A stretch of DNA of 42,196 nt from Paracoccus sp. M683 (GTDB taxonomy: Bacteria > Pseudomonadota > Alphaproteobacteria > Rhodobacterales > Rhodobacteraceae). The notes under the pieces were generated by a model, which did no database searches, had not been told where the DNA came from, and saw nothing but the letters and a program-made list of their open reading frames with translations. Below, piece after piece: positions 9,601-16,841 of this stretch; position 1 is the stretch's first letter; the number at the start of each line of letters is the position of its first letter. The DNA lies in NCBI RefSeq assembly GCF_007096355.1, contig NZ_VKDF01000018.1:1-42196 (forward strand). Reading direction: 5' to 3'. The translations under genes were made by a program, and so were the position numbers.

Positions 9601-10643
9601 CCATAGACCGGCCGGTCTTCGGCATCGCGGCTGACGAGATGGGCGGCCGAGCGGGAAACCCCGTTGACCGTCCAGACCTTGGGGCTGGTGACCTTTGTCG
9701 CCACTTCGACGCCGGGCTTGATCGTGCAGTTGCCCGCACGCAGGTCGTTGCCAAACCAGGCGACGACGAGACTGACGCTCTCGACCGCCGGGGCCATGGC
9801 CTGAAGGCGATCCAGCGCCACGACGATGTCAGCCTCATCGGGCAGCGCGTTCAGGTTCTCGGCCGATGTGGTGCCGCCGGTCGTCTGGCCGAAGACCGTG
9901 GTCGTGGCGCCGACCGTCTTCCGGACAGCCTCCGTCGCATAGGTGAACTCGCCCGATGCCGGGATCATCGTCACCGCCTTCACGAGCCCCTCGGCCGTGT
10001 CGGGGTCGGCCAGCGGCCGGAAGACCTCGAACGAAAGCTGCGGCAGGCGGTTGCCGTATGTGGAAAGCGCCAGTTCCTCGAAGACCACATAGGCTGTGCC
10101 GCGATAGGCGGGAGTGTTGGCCGCCCCCATCTTGGCCTTGATGAAGGGATCGGCGCCCTGCGTCTCGTTGCCGGGATACCAGCGCCAGGTGATGCCGGTC
10201 ATGTCGAGCGGCTTGCCATCGGCCCAGATGCGGCCGATGCCGGTGATCGGCCCCTCGCAGAGCGCCACGGCGAAGCTGGCGTAGTACAGATACTCGGTCG
10301 TCTGGACCCGGCCGCCGCCACCGCCCTTGCCGCCGCCTTGCGTCGTGGTCCTGGTCTCCTCGCGGAAATCGGTCGCCCAGATGATATTGCCGCCGATGCG
10401 CATGCGCCCGTAGAGGCGCGGGATGATCGCGCCCTCGGTAGCCGAAGTGATGCGTAGGCTGTCGAGGCGCTGACCCTCGATCTTCTGTGCGGGCGCAAGC
10501 GAGGACACGATCCAGCTGTCGACGACCGATCCGATGGTGGAGCCGATGAAGCCACCGATGGCAGCGCCAGAAAAGCCGAGGATCGCGCCGCCAAAGGCCC
10601 CGCCGATAGCGGAACCGATGGCGCCGAGGACAAGCGTGGCCAT
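6645..10643 (-). CDS. GTA-like tail tip protein with TIM-barrel domain
   Basis: A very large (1332-residue) baseplate hub protein like RcGTA gp15. The N terminus is a Gly/Ala-rich hydrophobic segment (GAIGSAIGGAFGGAILG), followed by a region with ATEGAIIPRLYGR. A GTA_TIM domain, a glycoside-hydrolase-like barrel, occupies about residues 400-770 (FIGIDNYMPLSDWR, WFTELGCPAIDRGTNQPNVF, YLEASYLWW), then a Phage-tail_3-like domain and C-terminal beta domains. It would form the tail tip and may act on the cell envelope. An upstream ATG at 10697 overlaps the preceding gene; ATG 10643, 9 bases after that gene's stop, gives the start typical of the family (MATLVLGAIGSA). A long open frame on the opposite strand is an artefact of GC content. 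Confidence 0.88.
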   Translation of the reverse strand: MATLVLGAIGSAIGGAFGGAILGFSGAAIGGFIGSTIGSVVDSWIVSSLAPAQKIEGQRLDSLRITSATEGAIIPRLYGRMRIGGNIIWATDFREETRTTTQGGGKGGGGGRVQTTEYLYYASFAVALCEGPITGIGRIWADGKPLDMTGITWRWYPGNETQGADPFIKAKMGAANTPAYRGTAYVVFEELALSTYGNRLPQLSFEVFRPLADPDTAEGLVKAVTMIPASGEFTYATEAVRKTVGATTTVFGQTTGGTTSAENLNALPDEADIVVALDRLQAMAPAVESVSLVVAWFGNDLRAGNCTIKPGVEVATKVTSPKVWTVNGVSRSAAHLVSRDAEDRPVYGGTPADFAVVQAIREMKARGLRVTFYPFLLMDVPPDNTLPNPYSANAATPGQPSFPWRGRITCSPAAGYAGTADKTAAAATQVSSFFGAAAPAQFAIAGDTVSWTGPSGDWGLRRMILHYAHLCTVAGGVDAFLIGTEMRGLTTIRSSASTYPAVTAFKALAADVKAILGAGTKVGYASDWSEYFGHQPGDGSGDVFFHLDPLWSDANIDFIGIDNYMPLSDWRDGFDHADALEGWPAIHDRGYLQANIAGGEGFDWFYASAADRSAQIRTPITDGAAGKPWVFRYKDLRAWWSNPHFNRPGGVESGTPTAWVPQSKPVWFTELGCPAIDRGTNQPNVFFDPKSSESFTPYFSRGWRDDAIQRAYLEASYLWWGQGANNPTSSFYGGRMVHVPECAAWTWDTRPYPFFPELTGIWTDGPNWRLGHWLTGRLGAVSLAALVRHLCLRSGLAENLIDVSGLWGAVEGYVIGALESPRASISTLARHFGFDAIETEGVIRFVMRGRASVATLAIDDLVASREGDAFELTRGQETELPQALKWQVARADEDYDAALVEARRITVDTTRIASESFPMAIPPEEAERRCRRALMEAWIGRESATFRLPPSRLALDPADVIRLAHDGREVEFRLVSVADAEARVIEAVRQDRAAYDLPPGDPRPASLASPVVFGTPEVVMLDLPQISEDQSAHRPLIAAHASPWPGEIAVFRSASTDGFALLTTFGSRARIGMLAFDFFPGPTSRFDLGNALVVDLLSGTLESVTDVVLFGGANALAVESAAGQWEIVQAGAAELIAPSRYSLTRLLRGQRGTEHAMGNPAPAGARVVVLDTTLASLPIPEADLGLPWNWRVGPAARSVTDDSYAALGFTPTGRGLVPFAPVHVEQPWRTARNPGDLTIRWTRRSRALVADAWEQVEVPLAEDVESYDVQILDGAAVKRTLTSTTTSILYTAAQQTADLGAPLGPGQTLALRIFQLSNRLGRGTPAAVTLQF

Positions 10644-10651
10644 TGGAAAAC

Positions 10652-11086
10652 TCAGCGTGCGGGGAAAAGGAAGGCGAAAGCGATGCGGCGTCGCCATGCG
10701 GGCGTCAGCGGTTCCTCGATCACGCCGAGGCGCTCGTAGGCGTGAAGGAATGTGTCGGGACCGGTCAGGATGCCCACATGCTTGGCGATGGCGCGCGGCA
10801 CCATGCGGAACAGGACCAGCGCGCCGGGTCGGGCGTCGGATGGATCAAGTTCCGGCATCATCCGTCGCGCCCCATCCGCCAGCACTTCGCGCGGCCCAGT
10901 CTCGCCCCAATCCCGGCTGTAGGGCGGGATGGGAAAAGGCTCAGGCCCCACCACCTCCCGCCAGATGCCGCGCGCGAGGCCGAGGCAGTCGCAGCCCACC
11001 GCGCGCAGGCTGGCCTGGTCGTGATAGGGCGTGCCGAGCCAGGATCGGGCAGCGGTGATGACACGGGCGGGATCGGCGGTCTTCAC
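10652..11086 (-). CDS. NlpC/P60 family tail peptidase (GTA gp14-like)
   Basis: A 144-residue peptidase carried in the tail tip, expected to cut peptidoglycan peptides during DNA entry. The catalytic Cys34 lies in GCDCLGLARG and the His103 in AKHVGIL; the third catalytic residue was not assigned. The start is GTG 11086, which overlaps the upstream TGA stop (GTGA); the longer in-frame extension would lie inside the DUF2163 gene and does not look like protein. Order DUF2460, DUF2163, NlpC/P60, TIM-barrel protein is the same as genes 12 to 15 of the Rhodobacter capsulatus gene transfer agent. Confidence 0.85.
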   Translation of the reverse strand: MKTADPARVITAARSWLGTPYHDQASLRAVGCDCLGLARGIWREVVGPEPFPIPPYSRDWGETGPREVLADGARRMMPELDPSDARPGALVLFRMVPRAIAKHVGILTGPDTFLHAYERLGVIEEPLTPAWRRRIAFAFLFPAR

Positions 11087-11967
11087 AGTACCGCCCCCTC
11101 GTGGCCGCCGTCCTTCGTGGCGTAGCGCAGCACGGCGTCTTGGCCCGGGATGTGCGGGAACCCTCGGAAGTTTGCGACATTGGCGAACTTCGTGCCACAA
11201 GTGGCGATCCGCTTGTCGCAACCCGCCCGGACCACGAAGGCATCCATCGCCGTGATCGGGCGCACTGGCGCTTCCAGCAGGGTCAGGATCGCCACCCCGT
11301 CGACGAGGTCATGCGACAGCACCTCGACACTCCGCCCGGCGTTGGCACCGGTCGACCATTCCACCAGTCCGAAGGCGAACCAGCCCGCCGCGAAGGAACC
11401 GAGGCCGGATGCGGTGAAGGCCCGGTCGCGCAGCACATCGATGATCGCGCCGCTGCCCTTGAAGGCCGGGGCCTCGAGGTTCACGCCGCAGCGCGCATCG
11501 CCCAGCGCGGCGTCGCAACTGGCCTGGAATGTCCGCCCGACGGTCTGGCCGAGGATATGGGCCAGTGACCGGACCTCCGCCACGAAGGCGAGCCTCCCGC
11601 GCCGGATCTGGCCTATGGCCCCGCGCCGAAGGAGTAGGCGCTGCGCCGGAGCCGACCAATTCACCCGCCAGACCTCGACAGACGCATTGTCCCATCGGCC
11701 ATCGAGGATGTCGGTCTCGGTGATCCGGTCAGACGACAGCACACCTTGCGCATCCTGCGCGTCGACGGACAGGTCGGAGCCGGATCGGACCTCGGAGGCC
11801 GTCAGACCGCTTTCCGGTTCGAACTCGGTCCCGTCGAACGACAGGGTCCGGTCGTGGTCGGTGAAGCCAAAGGTCACGCCGTCCGCACGGGTGATCCGCC
11901 AGCACCAGGACAGGGTGGTCGTGCCGTCGTCGAGATGAGACTGCAGCGCCGGGTTCAGGGCTTTCAT
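11083..11967 (-). CDS. DUF2163 tail protein (GTA gp13-like)
   Basis: A 294-residue protein of the DUF2163 / phage BR0599 family, a distal tail or baseplate subunit. Typical segments are WCWRITRADGVTFGFTDHD near the N terminus, a Cys pair in CDAALGDARCGVN (about 152-164) and the C-terminal CDKRIATCGTKFANVANFRG. The cysteines in GTA relatives bind a metal cluster, but that is known for the family and not shown here. The ATG overlaps the stop of the upstream DUF2460 gene (ATGA), and its own stop overlaps the NlpC/P60 start. Confidence 0.85.
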   Translation of the reverse strand: MKALNPALQSHLDDGTTTLSWCWRITRADGVTFGFTDHDRTLSFDGTEFEPESGLTASEVRSGSDLSVDAQDAQGVLSSDRITETDILDGRWDNASVEVWRVNWSAPAQRLLLRRGAIGQIRRGRLAFVAEVRSLAHILGQTVGRTFQASCDAALGDARCGVNLEAPAFKGSGAIIDVLRDRAFTASGLGSFAAGWFAFGLVEWSTGANAGRSVEVLSHDLVDGVAILTLLEAPVRPITAMDAFVVRAGCDKRIATCGTKFANVANFRGFPHIPGQDAVLRYATKDGGHEGAVL

Positions 11968-12590
11968 GTGCGGATTTCCACGAGGGGGATCGAGGTGATC
12001 GACCCGAGGCGTTCGAGGTCGAGGGTGACGTCGAGGACATCGGTGTCGAAGCGAACGGGGACGTCGAATTCGAAGCCTGCGGTGATGGCCACGCCCGCGG
12101 CCGGGGCGGTGGTGAAGGTGATGAGGCCGGTGGTCGTGGAAACCGACCAGCCGGAGGCCAACGGCGTGCCATTCAGGGCGATGGTGACCGTCCCGGCGAC
12201 AGGCTTGGTGATGGCCCGCGTCCAGGACTGCGCGCCCGAGGTGTAAGGTTTGGCCAGTTGGAACTGTGCGGCCGCCCCGTTGCCGGTGCCGATGGGCTGA
12301 TCGGTCGGACCGGGCGTCTGCGATGGAAGGCAGGACTTGAAGTCGGCCCAGTCCTTGAAGCGGAAGCCATGCAGGCGGCCGTTGCGGGCCTCGAAGAAGG
12401 CGACGACAGCCGCGAGGTCATCGGCACGGCGGACGCCATAGGCGACGTCGTAGCGGCGGCGCGAGTTGGCCCAGCTGGCGTTGCGCTCCTCGGCCCCGCT
12501 TGCGAGTTCGACGATCTGGGTGCGCCGTTCGGGGCCGCCCCGCGCCCCGCGGCTGATGTTGTCCGGAAAGCGAACTTCATGGAAGGCCAT
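11964..12590 (-). CDS. DUF2460 distal tail protein (GTA gp12-like)
   Basis: A 208-residue protein of the DUF2460 family, the distal tail subunit between tube and hub. Recognisable parts are FHEVRFPDNISRGARGGPER at the start, RRRYDVAYGVR (about 45-55) and GRLHGFRFKDWADF (about 71-84), then a beta-rich C-terminal half. ATG 12590 is chosen because AAGGGGG lies five bases upstream and the upstream tape-measure stop overlaps it (TGATG). A GTG one codon earlier is possible. Confidence 0.85.
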   Translation of the reverse strand: MAFHEVRFPDNISRGARGGPERRTQIVELASGAEERNASWANSRRRYDVAYGVRRADDLAAVVAFFEARNGRLHGFRFKDWADFKSCLPSQTPGPTDQPIGTGNGAAAQFQLAKPYTSGAQSWTRAITKPVAGTVTIALNGTPLASGWSVSTTTGLITFTTAPAAGVAITAGFEFDVPVRFDTDVLDVTLDLERLGSITSIPLVEIRT

Positions 12591-15052
12591 CACATCCCCC
12601 TTCGGCCCAGCGACACGGCGCGGGCGATGTCGCTGGCGACCTGCGTGCGGGATTGCCGGAAACTCTCGGCGTCGCGGGCGTTGATCGTGACGTTGACGGT
12701 CGAGGCACCCGCCTGGCCGTACCCTGCCGCTTCCTGGCGCGAGAGAACCCGCTCGCCCCGCTGCAGGATCGCGGGCACTTCGTCGGGGCGTAGCCCGGCC
12801 CAGCCGCCGTTGTGCATGCGCGGCGCTCCCGCAAAGGCCAGCGCCGGGACCATCCGGCCGGGACCAGGGGCGCCGACCTTCCCGCCCGAATGCAGGATGT
12901 TGGCGAAGATGCCGCCCGCGCCACCCAGCGCGCCGGAAAGGGCGTTCGCAATCGGGCCGAGGATGAAGCGACGTGCCGCGAGCTTGGCGAGATCGGCGAT
13001 CATCGACGTGACCAGATCGCGGAAATCGAGTTTGCCGGTCTTCACGAAGTCACCGATGGCATTCTCGGCCGAGGTGAAGGCCCCGACCAGCGCGCTGCCG
13101 ATATCCCCACCGATGTCGCGCGCCTTGGCTGCGTAGTCGGCGAGTGCCGCGGTGACTGCCTGCCAGCCGGTCAGGGCCGTGTCCGCGCCCTCGGCCGCAG
13201 CCGCCCCGGCGTCGCGTGCAGCGCCGCCAGCGCCATCTGCGGTGGTGGCGGTGTCGTTCAGCCCGGAAGTCAGGGCATCGGCAGAAGCGGCGGCATCCGA
13301 CAGAGCGGTTTCGGCTTCGGCCCCCGTGCCGGTCACCGCATCCTTCAGCGCCTGCCAGCTGGCGAGCGGCCGACCGGCAGCGTCAGCCAGCATCCCGGCC
13401 GCCTCGCGATAGCCATCGGCACGGGTGCGGGCATCGTCGGCCATCGCGCCAAGCCCGAGATCGGGCGGTTCGAGATAGCTGCGTGCGAGGGCGGCCGAAA
13501 AGGCATCCGCGGCGGCGGCACCGGCAGCGGTGGCGGCCCCCTCGAACGGATTGCCAATGCGGCCGAGTTCCACCGGGTCGAGGATGCCGATCCTCACTCC
13601 GCCTTCGCCGGTCGCCCATTCGGGCAGCAGCGCGAGGGCCGCGTTCAGGGTCTCGATGAAGCTGTTGATGCGGGTGACGACGCCGTTCAGCATCGCCTCG
13701 ACGCCGGAGATCAGCCCGTTAGCGGCCTGGAAGGCGAAGTCGCCGATGGCGCCCGGCAGGCTTCCCCAGATCGCGACTGCCGCGTCATAGGCCCCCTGGA
13801 AGATTGCGGCTGTCCGGTCACCGAAGCTGACGACGCCCGCGATGGTACCTTCCAGCGCCGAGAGACCCGCCGCCTTCAGCCCCTCCCATCCAGCCGCCAT
13901 CCGCGTGAGGGCTGCATCCAACGACAGGCCGATGCGGGACCAGACTTCGCGCGCCAGATCGGCCAGCAGCCGAAACGCCTCGCCCACCCCGCCGACCCGG
14001 GCGACAAGCTGTGAGAATTGGTAGACCAACTCGCCCGCGCCAACGATCAGCGCACCGATGCCGGTGCGGATGAGGGCGCCGCGGAGGAATACGAGTGCCG
14101 TCGCAAAACCACGCACCGACAGGGCCGCCGACGCCAGTCCTGCTACCCACCGCCCGGCCATGACGGCGGCGAAGGTGGCGGCATAGGAGGCGAGACGGCC
14201 GAGGTTGCCGATCAGCCCGTCGATGGCCGAGCGCAGGATGCCACCGTCGGACGCGAGGGCCACGAAGGCATTGGCCAGCGCCTCGATGGTCGGGGCTACG
14301 GCGACCGCAATCCGGTTGCGCAGGCCGTCGAAGACCAGAGACACCGTGCCGAGCGCTAGTTGGGTGCGGCGCAAGGCTTCCAGCGCATCGCCGTCCAGAA
14401 CCGCCCCGAGGTCGGAGGCTTGGTCGCCCAGCCGCGCCATCTCCGCTCCGCCGTTGCGCAAGAGCGGCAGCAGGCGCGTGGCGTCGGACGCCATGGCCTC
14501 GAGATAGAAGGTCATTTCCTGCTGGCTAAGCCCAGCGCGTTCCAACGTGTCGACGTAAAGTTGCAGCGCCTCCGGTCCCGACAGCCGTGCGAACTGGTCA
14601 GCGGTGACACCGACCCTCGGGGCCACGTTCTCGAAGAAATCCGCCATCGGCCCGCCGCCGGTTTGCAGGAAATCCCCGACCCGGTCGTTCACGTCCTTCA
14701 GGATGTCCGCCAGTTTCTCCTGCTCGATCCCCACCGTACGCGCCCCGGCCGACCAGCGCTGCAGGGCTTCTGGCGTCGCATTGGCGACCTGCGCGAACTG
14801 ACGGATCTGCGCGGCGCTCTCGGCGGTGGATCGGACGATCAGCCCGAGCGAGGCCGTGGCGGCGGCCGCCGCTGCACCAAGGGCAAGACCGGCCCGGCGC
14901 GCGAAAGCAGCAAGCCGGGTGTTCGCCAGCTCCATCTCGCGCGACAGGCGGCCAAAGCCACGGGCCCCGGCCTCACCGACACCTTCCAGTTCGGCGCGCA
15001 CGCGGCGTCCGCCCTCCGCCACGAGGCGGACGGAGACCTTCTTTTCGGCCAT
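12590..15052 (-). CDS. Tail tape measure protein
   Basis: An 820-residue tape measure that sets tail length and is ejected ahead of DNA. It has a basic N terminus (MAEKKVSVRLVAEGGRRVRAE), a helical stretch with an Ala-rich hydrophobic segment (about 50-68), Ala/Asp-rich helices, further hydrophobic segments in the middle (about 250-350) and a Gly-rich C terminus with MHNGGWAGLRPDEVPAILQRGE, a motif common at the end of such proteins. The family start is the ATG at 15052 with AAGG upstream; the open frame extends 84 codons further but that part reads as Pro/Arg/His-rich non-coding sequence. At about 800 residues it predicts a tail of roughly 120 nm by the usual 1.5 angstrom per residue rule. 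Confidence 0.9.
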   Translation of the reverse strand: MAEKKVSVRLVAEGGRRVRAELEGVGEAGARGFGRLSREMELANTRLAAFARRAGLALGAAAAAATASLGLIVRSTAESAAQIRQFAQVANATPEALQRWSAGARTVGIEQEKLADILKDVNDRVGDFLQTGGGPMADFFENVAPRVGVTADQFARLSGPEALQLYVDTLERAGLSQQEMTFYLEAMASDATRLLPLLRNGGAEMARLGDQASDLGAVLDGDALEALRRTQLALGTVSLVFDGLRNRIAVAVAPTIEALANAFVALASDGGILRSAIDGLIGNLGRLASYAATFAAVMAGRWVAGLASAALSVRGFATALVFLRGALIRTGIGALIVGAGELVYQFSQLVARVGGVGEAFRLLADLAREVWSRIGLSLDAALTRMAAGWEGLKAAGLSALEGTIAGVVSFGDRTAAIFQGAYDAAVAIWGSLPGAIGDFAFQAANGLISGVEAMLNGVVTRINSFIETLNAALALLPEWATGEGGVRIGILDPVELGRIGNPFEGAATAAGAAAADAFSAALARSYLEPPDLGLGAMADDARTRADGYREAAGMLADAAGRPLASWQALKDAVTGTGAEAETALSDAAASADALTSGLNDTATTADGAGGAARDAGAAAAEGADTALTGWQAVTAALADYAAKARDIGGDIGSALVGAFTSAENAIGDFVKTGKLDFRDLVTSMIADLAKLAARRFILGPIANALSGALGGAGGIFANILHSGGKVGAPGPGRMVPALAFAGAPRMHNGGWAGLRPDEVPAILQRGERVLSRQEAAGYGQAGASTVNVTINARDAESFRQSRTQVASDIARAVSLGRRGM

Positions 15053-15135
15053 GAGGAAAACCTTGATTCTGTGGTAAGTGCTTAGGGCGGAGGGCAGGAC
15101 TTGGAGTCTCTGTTTCAGTTGCCAAAGGACTGACG

Positions 15136-15336
15136 ATGATCGGCCAAAGCCAAAGCACGCAGCACGGCGATGAAGAACCCAAGCCCACCGATCAAGCGGG
15201 GCTCGGGTTGCCACTGCGTGGATTTGATGAGGGCGAGGAGGCACAGTCCCGTTCGCTTCCGGCAAAGCAGGACCTGAAGGGACTGGCGCGTGGGGCTGTA
15301 CCAAACGGCTATCGGGATCGATCCGATCGAACCTGA
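15136..15336 (+). CDS. Possible small reverse-oriented ORF in the tail operon
   Basis: The 319 bases between the tail chaperone and the tape measure contain no convincing minus-strand gene. On the plus strand, against the operon, an ORF of 66 codons begins at ATG 15136 with an AAAGGA site six bases upstream. The product is hydrophilic and Gln/Glu/Gly/Arg-rich, with no recognised family or membrane segment. A minus-strand frame ending at 15115 (containing LIGGLGFFIAVLRALALAD) also looks protein-like but has no usable start. Either may be noise; the region may be leftover or inserted DNA. Confidence 0.25.
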   Translation: MIGQSQSTQHGDEEPKPTDQAGLGLPLRGFDEGEEAQSRSLPAKQDLKGLARGAVPNGYRDRSDRT

Positions 15337-15371
15337 ATCATGCGCGCGGCGCGCCGGTTGGTCTCATGGCG

Positions 15372-15713
15372 TCAGATCGGGGTCATCGCCGTTGAACGCT
15401 CGGCCATCTGCTCGTTGAGTTTGCGCACCATCACCGCCTCGATCTCGGGCAGCAGTTCAGCGGCGATCAGGGGCGGGATGCCCAGCGCCTGTGCAAGCGC
15501 GAGAGCGGCGCCCATGTCCCATCCGATGACGGCACCCGGCGCGATGCGCAGCTGGCCGCCGAGACGCTGCGCCAGGTCCCAGACCTGCCAGCCCTCGACC
15601 GTCTGCGGCCGGTTCAGTCTTGCGGGGCAGTCGGGGCAGGGGCCTGCGCAGGCTGCGCAGTAGCCGTCGCCCCCGCCGAAGGACCAGTCGGCGAGGGCGC
15701 GGAGGCGTTTTTT
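15372..15713 (-). CDS. Tail assembly chaperone, frameshifted C-terminal domain (gpT-like)
   Basis: From the slippery site at 15707-15713, the -1 frame is open for 111 codons to a TGA at 15372. It has the strongest codon bias of the three frames here. The product has a CxxCxxxCxxC cluster (YCAACAGPCPDC), which may bind zinc, then WQVWDLAQRLGGQLRIAPG and IAAELLPEIEAVMVRKLNEQ, segments familiar from rhodobacterial prophage proteins next to tape measure genes. No ATG, GTG or TTG start was found in this frame upstream of the slip site, so it is probably made only as a fusion to the zero-frame chaperone. In lambda the G-T fusion recruits tail tube subunits to the tape measure. Confidence 0.6.
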   Translation of the reverse strand, partial: KKRLRALADWSFGGGDGYCAACAGPCPDCPARLNRPQTVEGWQVWDLAQRLGGQLRIAPGAVIGWDMGAALALAQALGIPPLIAAELLPEIEAVMVRKLNEQMAERSTAMTPI

Positions 15714-15802
15714 TCCGCGTCCAGCATCAGGCCTCGGGCGACATATTGCGCCTGGAAGGCCTCGAAGACCGGCCAGATTTCGAGGAGCGCATCGACCCCG
15801 GT
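15614..15802 (-). pseudogene. Tail assembly chaperone zero frame (gpG-like), N terminus missing
   Basis: The frame reading DALLEIWPVFEAFQAQY then VARGLMLDAEKNASAP ends in a Pro/Ala/Thr-rich tail and a TGA at 15614. It is coding-like from about 15802 downwards, yet no start codon or ribosome site precedes it; the only in-frame ATG (at GLMLD) would leave a stub. Its expected N-terminal half is absent because the open frame of the tail tube gene runs straight into it. The most economical reading is a deletion that removed the end of the tube gene and the beginning of this one. Assembly error is an alternative. Confidence 0.5.
15707..15713 (-). promoter_or_regulatory. Programmed -1 frameshift site A_AAA_AAC
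   Basis: On the minus strand the zero-frame codons are GAA AAA AAC, giving the heptamer A_AAA_AAC in exactly the X_XXY_YYZ phase needed for -1 slippage. The frame entered after slippage is the well-biased 111-codon extension that lacks its own start. It lies in the gene pair just upstream of the tape measure, the conserved place for such sites in long-tailed phages. Confidence 0.65.
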
Positions 15803-16362
15803 GCCGTGCCGTTGCGCTTCACCACGCCGTTGAAATGGCCGAAGCGCTGCAGGCCCAGCGCGGTCGGCGTGCCCGCGGCCGTGGTGGCAGCGATGGCCTC
15901 GCCCTGCGCAATCAGCCGTGCCGTGGCCGTCAGCAAGCCTGAGCGGCTCATCTGCCAGCTGAGCTGGTCCATCACGCAGCCCGCATACATCGCGAAGCGC
16001 GGCACCTCGGGCATGGCCACCTCGATGGCCATGGAGGGCAGGGTCCAGTTTCCCGACTGGAAGGTGTGGGTTTTGGGCGTGGTGCCGGTCGTGGTCGGGG
16101 ATCCGAAAGCAGCCTTCAGCCAGAAGCCAAATGCCTCCACATCGATCGGCACGACCACCTCGCCATCGGCGGTGACCGCGTCCTTGATGGGGGCCAGGGG
16201 ATCGCGGCCGTAGCCCAGCAGTTCCGAATTCAGCAGGGGCTGTTCCGCGCCGAGCGTGGTGCGGGCAAAGGGCATCAGCCGATAGCCGCTGGCGGGCGGG
16301 GTGCCGTAAACCGTCTCGAACGCAAGCGCCATTTGCGCCCGCGCGCCGTGTGCGCGTGCCAT
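15727..16362 (-). CDS. Major tail tube protein, C-terminally truncated
   Basis: The 211-residue frame opens with MARAHGARAQMALAFETVYG and contains LLNSELLGYGRDPLAPIKDA, typical of Phage_tube_2-type tube proteins of rhodobacterial phages, which from memory are about 300 residues. Up to about residue 186 (HFNGVVKRNGTAPG) the sequence fits; the last 22 or so residues (Ser/Arg/Lys-rich, ending RNMSPEA) are out-of-phase reading of the tail chaperone gene. Roughly the last third, including the expected beta strands, is missing. A TAGGAGA site precedes the ATG. If real, the product could not form a normal tube and the prophage would be defective. N-terminal identity is confident, the truncation is inferred. 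Confidence 0.8.
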   Translation of the reverse strand: MARAHGARAQMALAFETVYGTPPASGYRLMPFARTTLGAEQPLLNSELLGYGRDPLAPIKDAVTADGEVVVPIDVEAFGFWLKAAFGSPTTTGTTPKTHTFQSGNWTLPSMAIEVAMPEVPRFAMYAGCVMDQLSWQMSRSGLLTATARLIAQGEAIAATTAAGTPTALGLQRFGHFNGVVKRNGTAPGSMRSSKSGRSSRPSRRNMSPEA

Positions 16363-16385
16363 GGGGGTCTCCTATGTGGGGGATG

Positions 16386-16808
16386 TCAGGCCAGGGGGCC
16401 GGTGGTGGTATAGTGCAGGACGACAGTGATCACCGCCGCCTTCAGGGCCGCGGCGCCCTCGACCGGCAGGTCGACCGAGGCCGGGGCTTCGGCTTCGACC
16501 CAGTCGCAAAGGCCGCCCAGCGTCCGGTCGGCCTCCAGCGCCGCGCCGATGGCGGCGTTCAGGTCATCAAAGGCACTGGCACGGCCGCTGCCCGCCTGGA
16601 CGACAACCTCCAGCTCGGCCCGGTGCTGGTAGTGGTAGCGCAGCGGCGACAGCGTCACCTCCGGCTCACCGGGTTGGCCGTCGCGCAGGATGATCAGCCC
16701 GGCCGCGGGGATCCTCTCGGGCAGCACCTCGTCACGCAGGGTGAGGGCGGCAAGCGGTTGCAGCCGCGCGTGCAGCGCAGCGAGGACAGTCTCGCGGGTG
16801 GTTGGCAT
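16386..16808 (-). CDS. Tail terminator-like protein
   Basis: A 140-residue protein starting MPTTRETVLAALHARL with a central HYQHRAELEVVVQ strand pattern and a C-terminal VITVVLHYTTTGPLA. It matches the small tail terminator or minor tail proteins that lie immediately before the tube gene in such operons, the position of gpU in lambda. It would cap the tail tube and join it to the head completion proteins. Assignment is from size, fold pattern and position. The next gene upstream is the toxin of a TA module, so the operon order is interrupted here. Confidence 0.65.
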   Translation of the reverse strand: MPTTRETVLAALHARLQPLAALTLRDEVLPERIPAAGLIILRDGQPGEPEVTLSPLRYHYQHRAELEVVVQAGSGRASAFDDLNAAIGAALEADRTLGGLCDWVEAEAPASVDLPVEGAAALKAAVITVVLHYTTTGPLA

Positions 16809-16841
16809 CTTATGTTCCGGGGTTCCGGGACAGGCCCGGGG

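Noticed and set aside
8328..10457. A 709-codon open frame opposite the tail tip gene, and a 545-codon one at 6621-8258
   Set aside because: Both are antisense to a well-recognised protein and show no family features; third-position bias supports the minus-strand gene.
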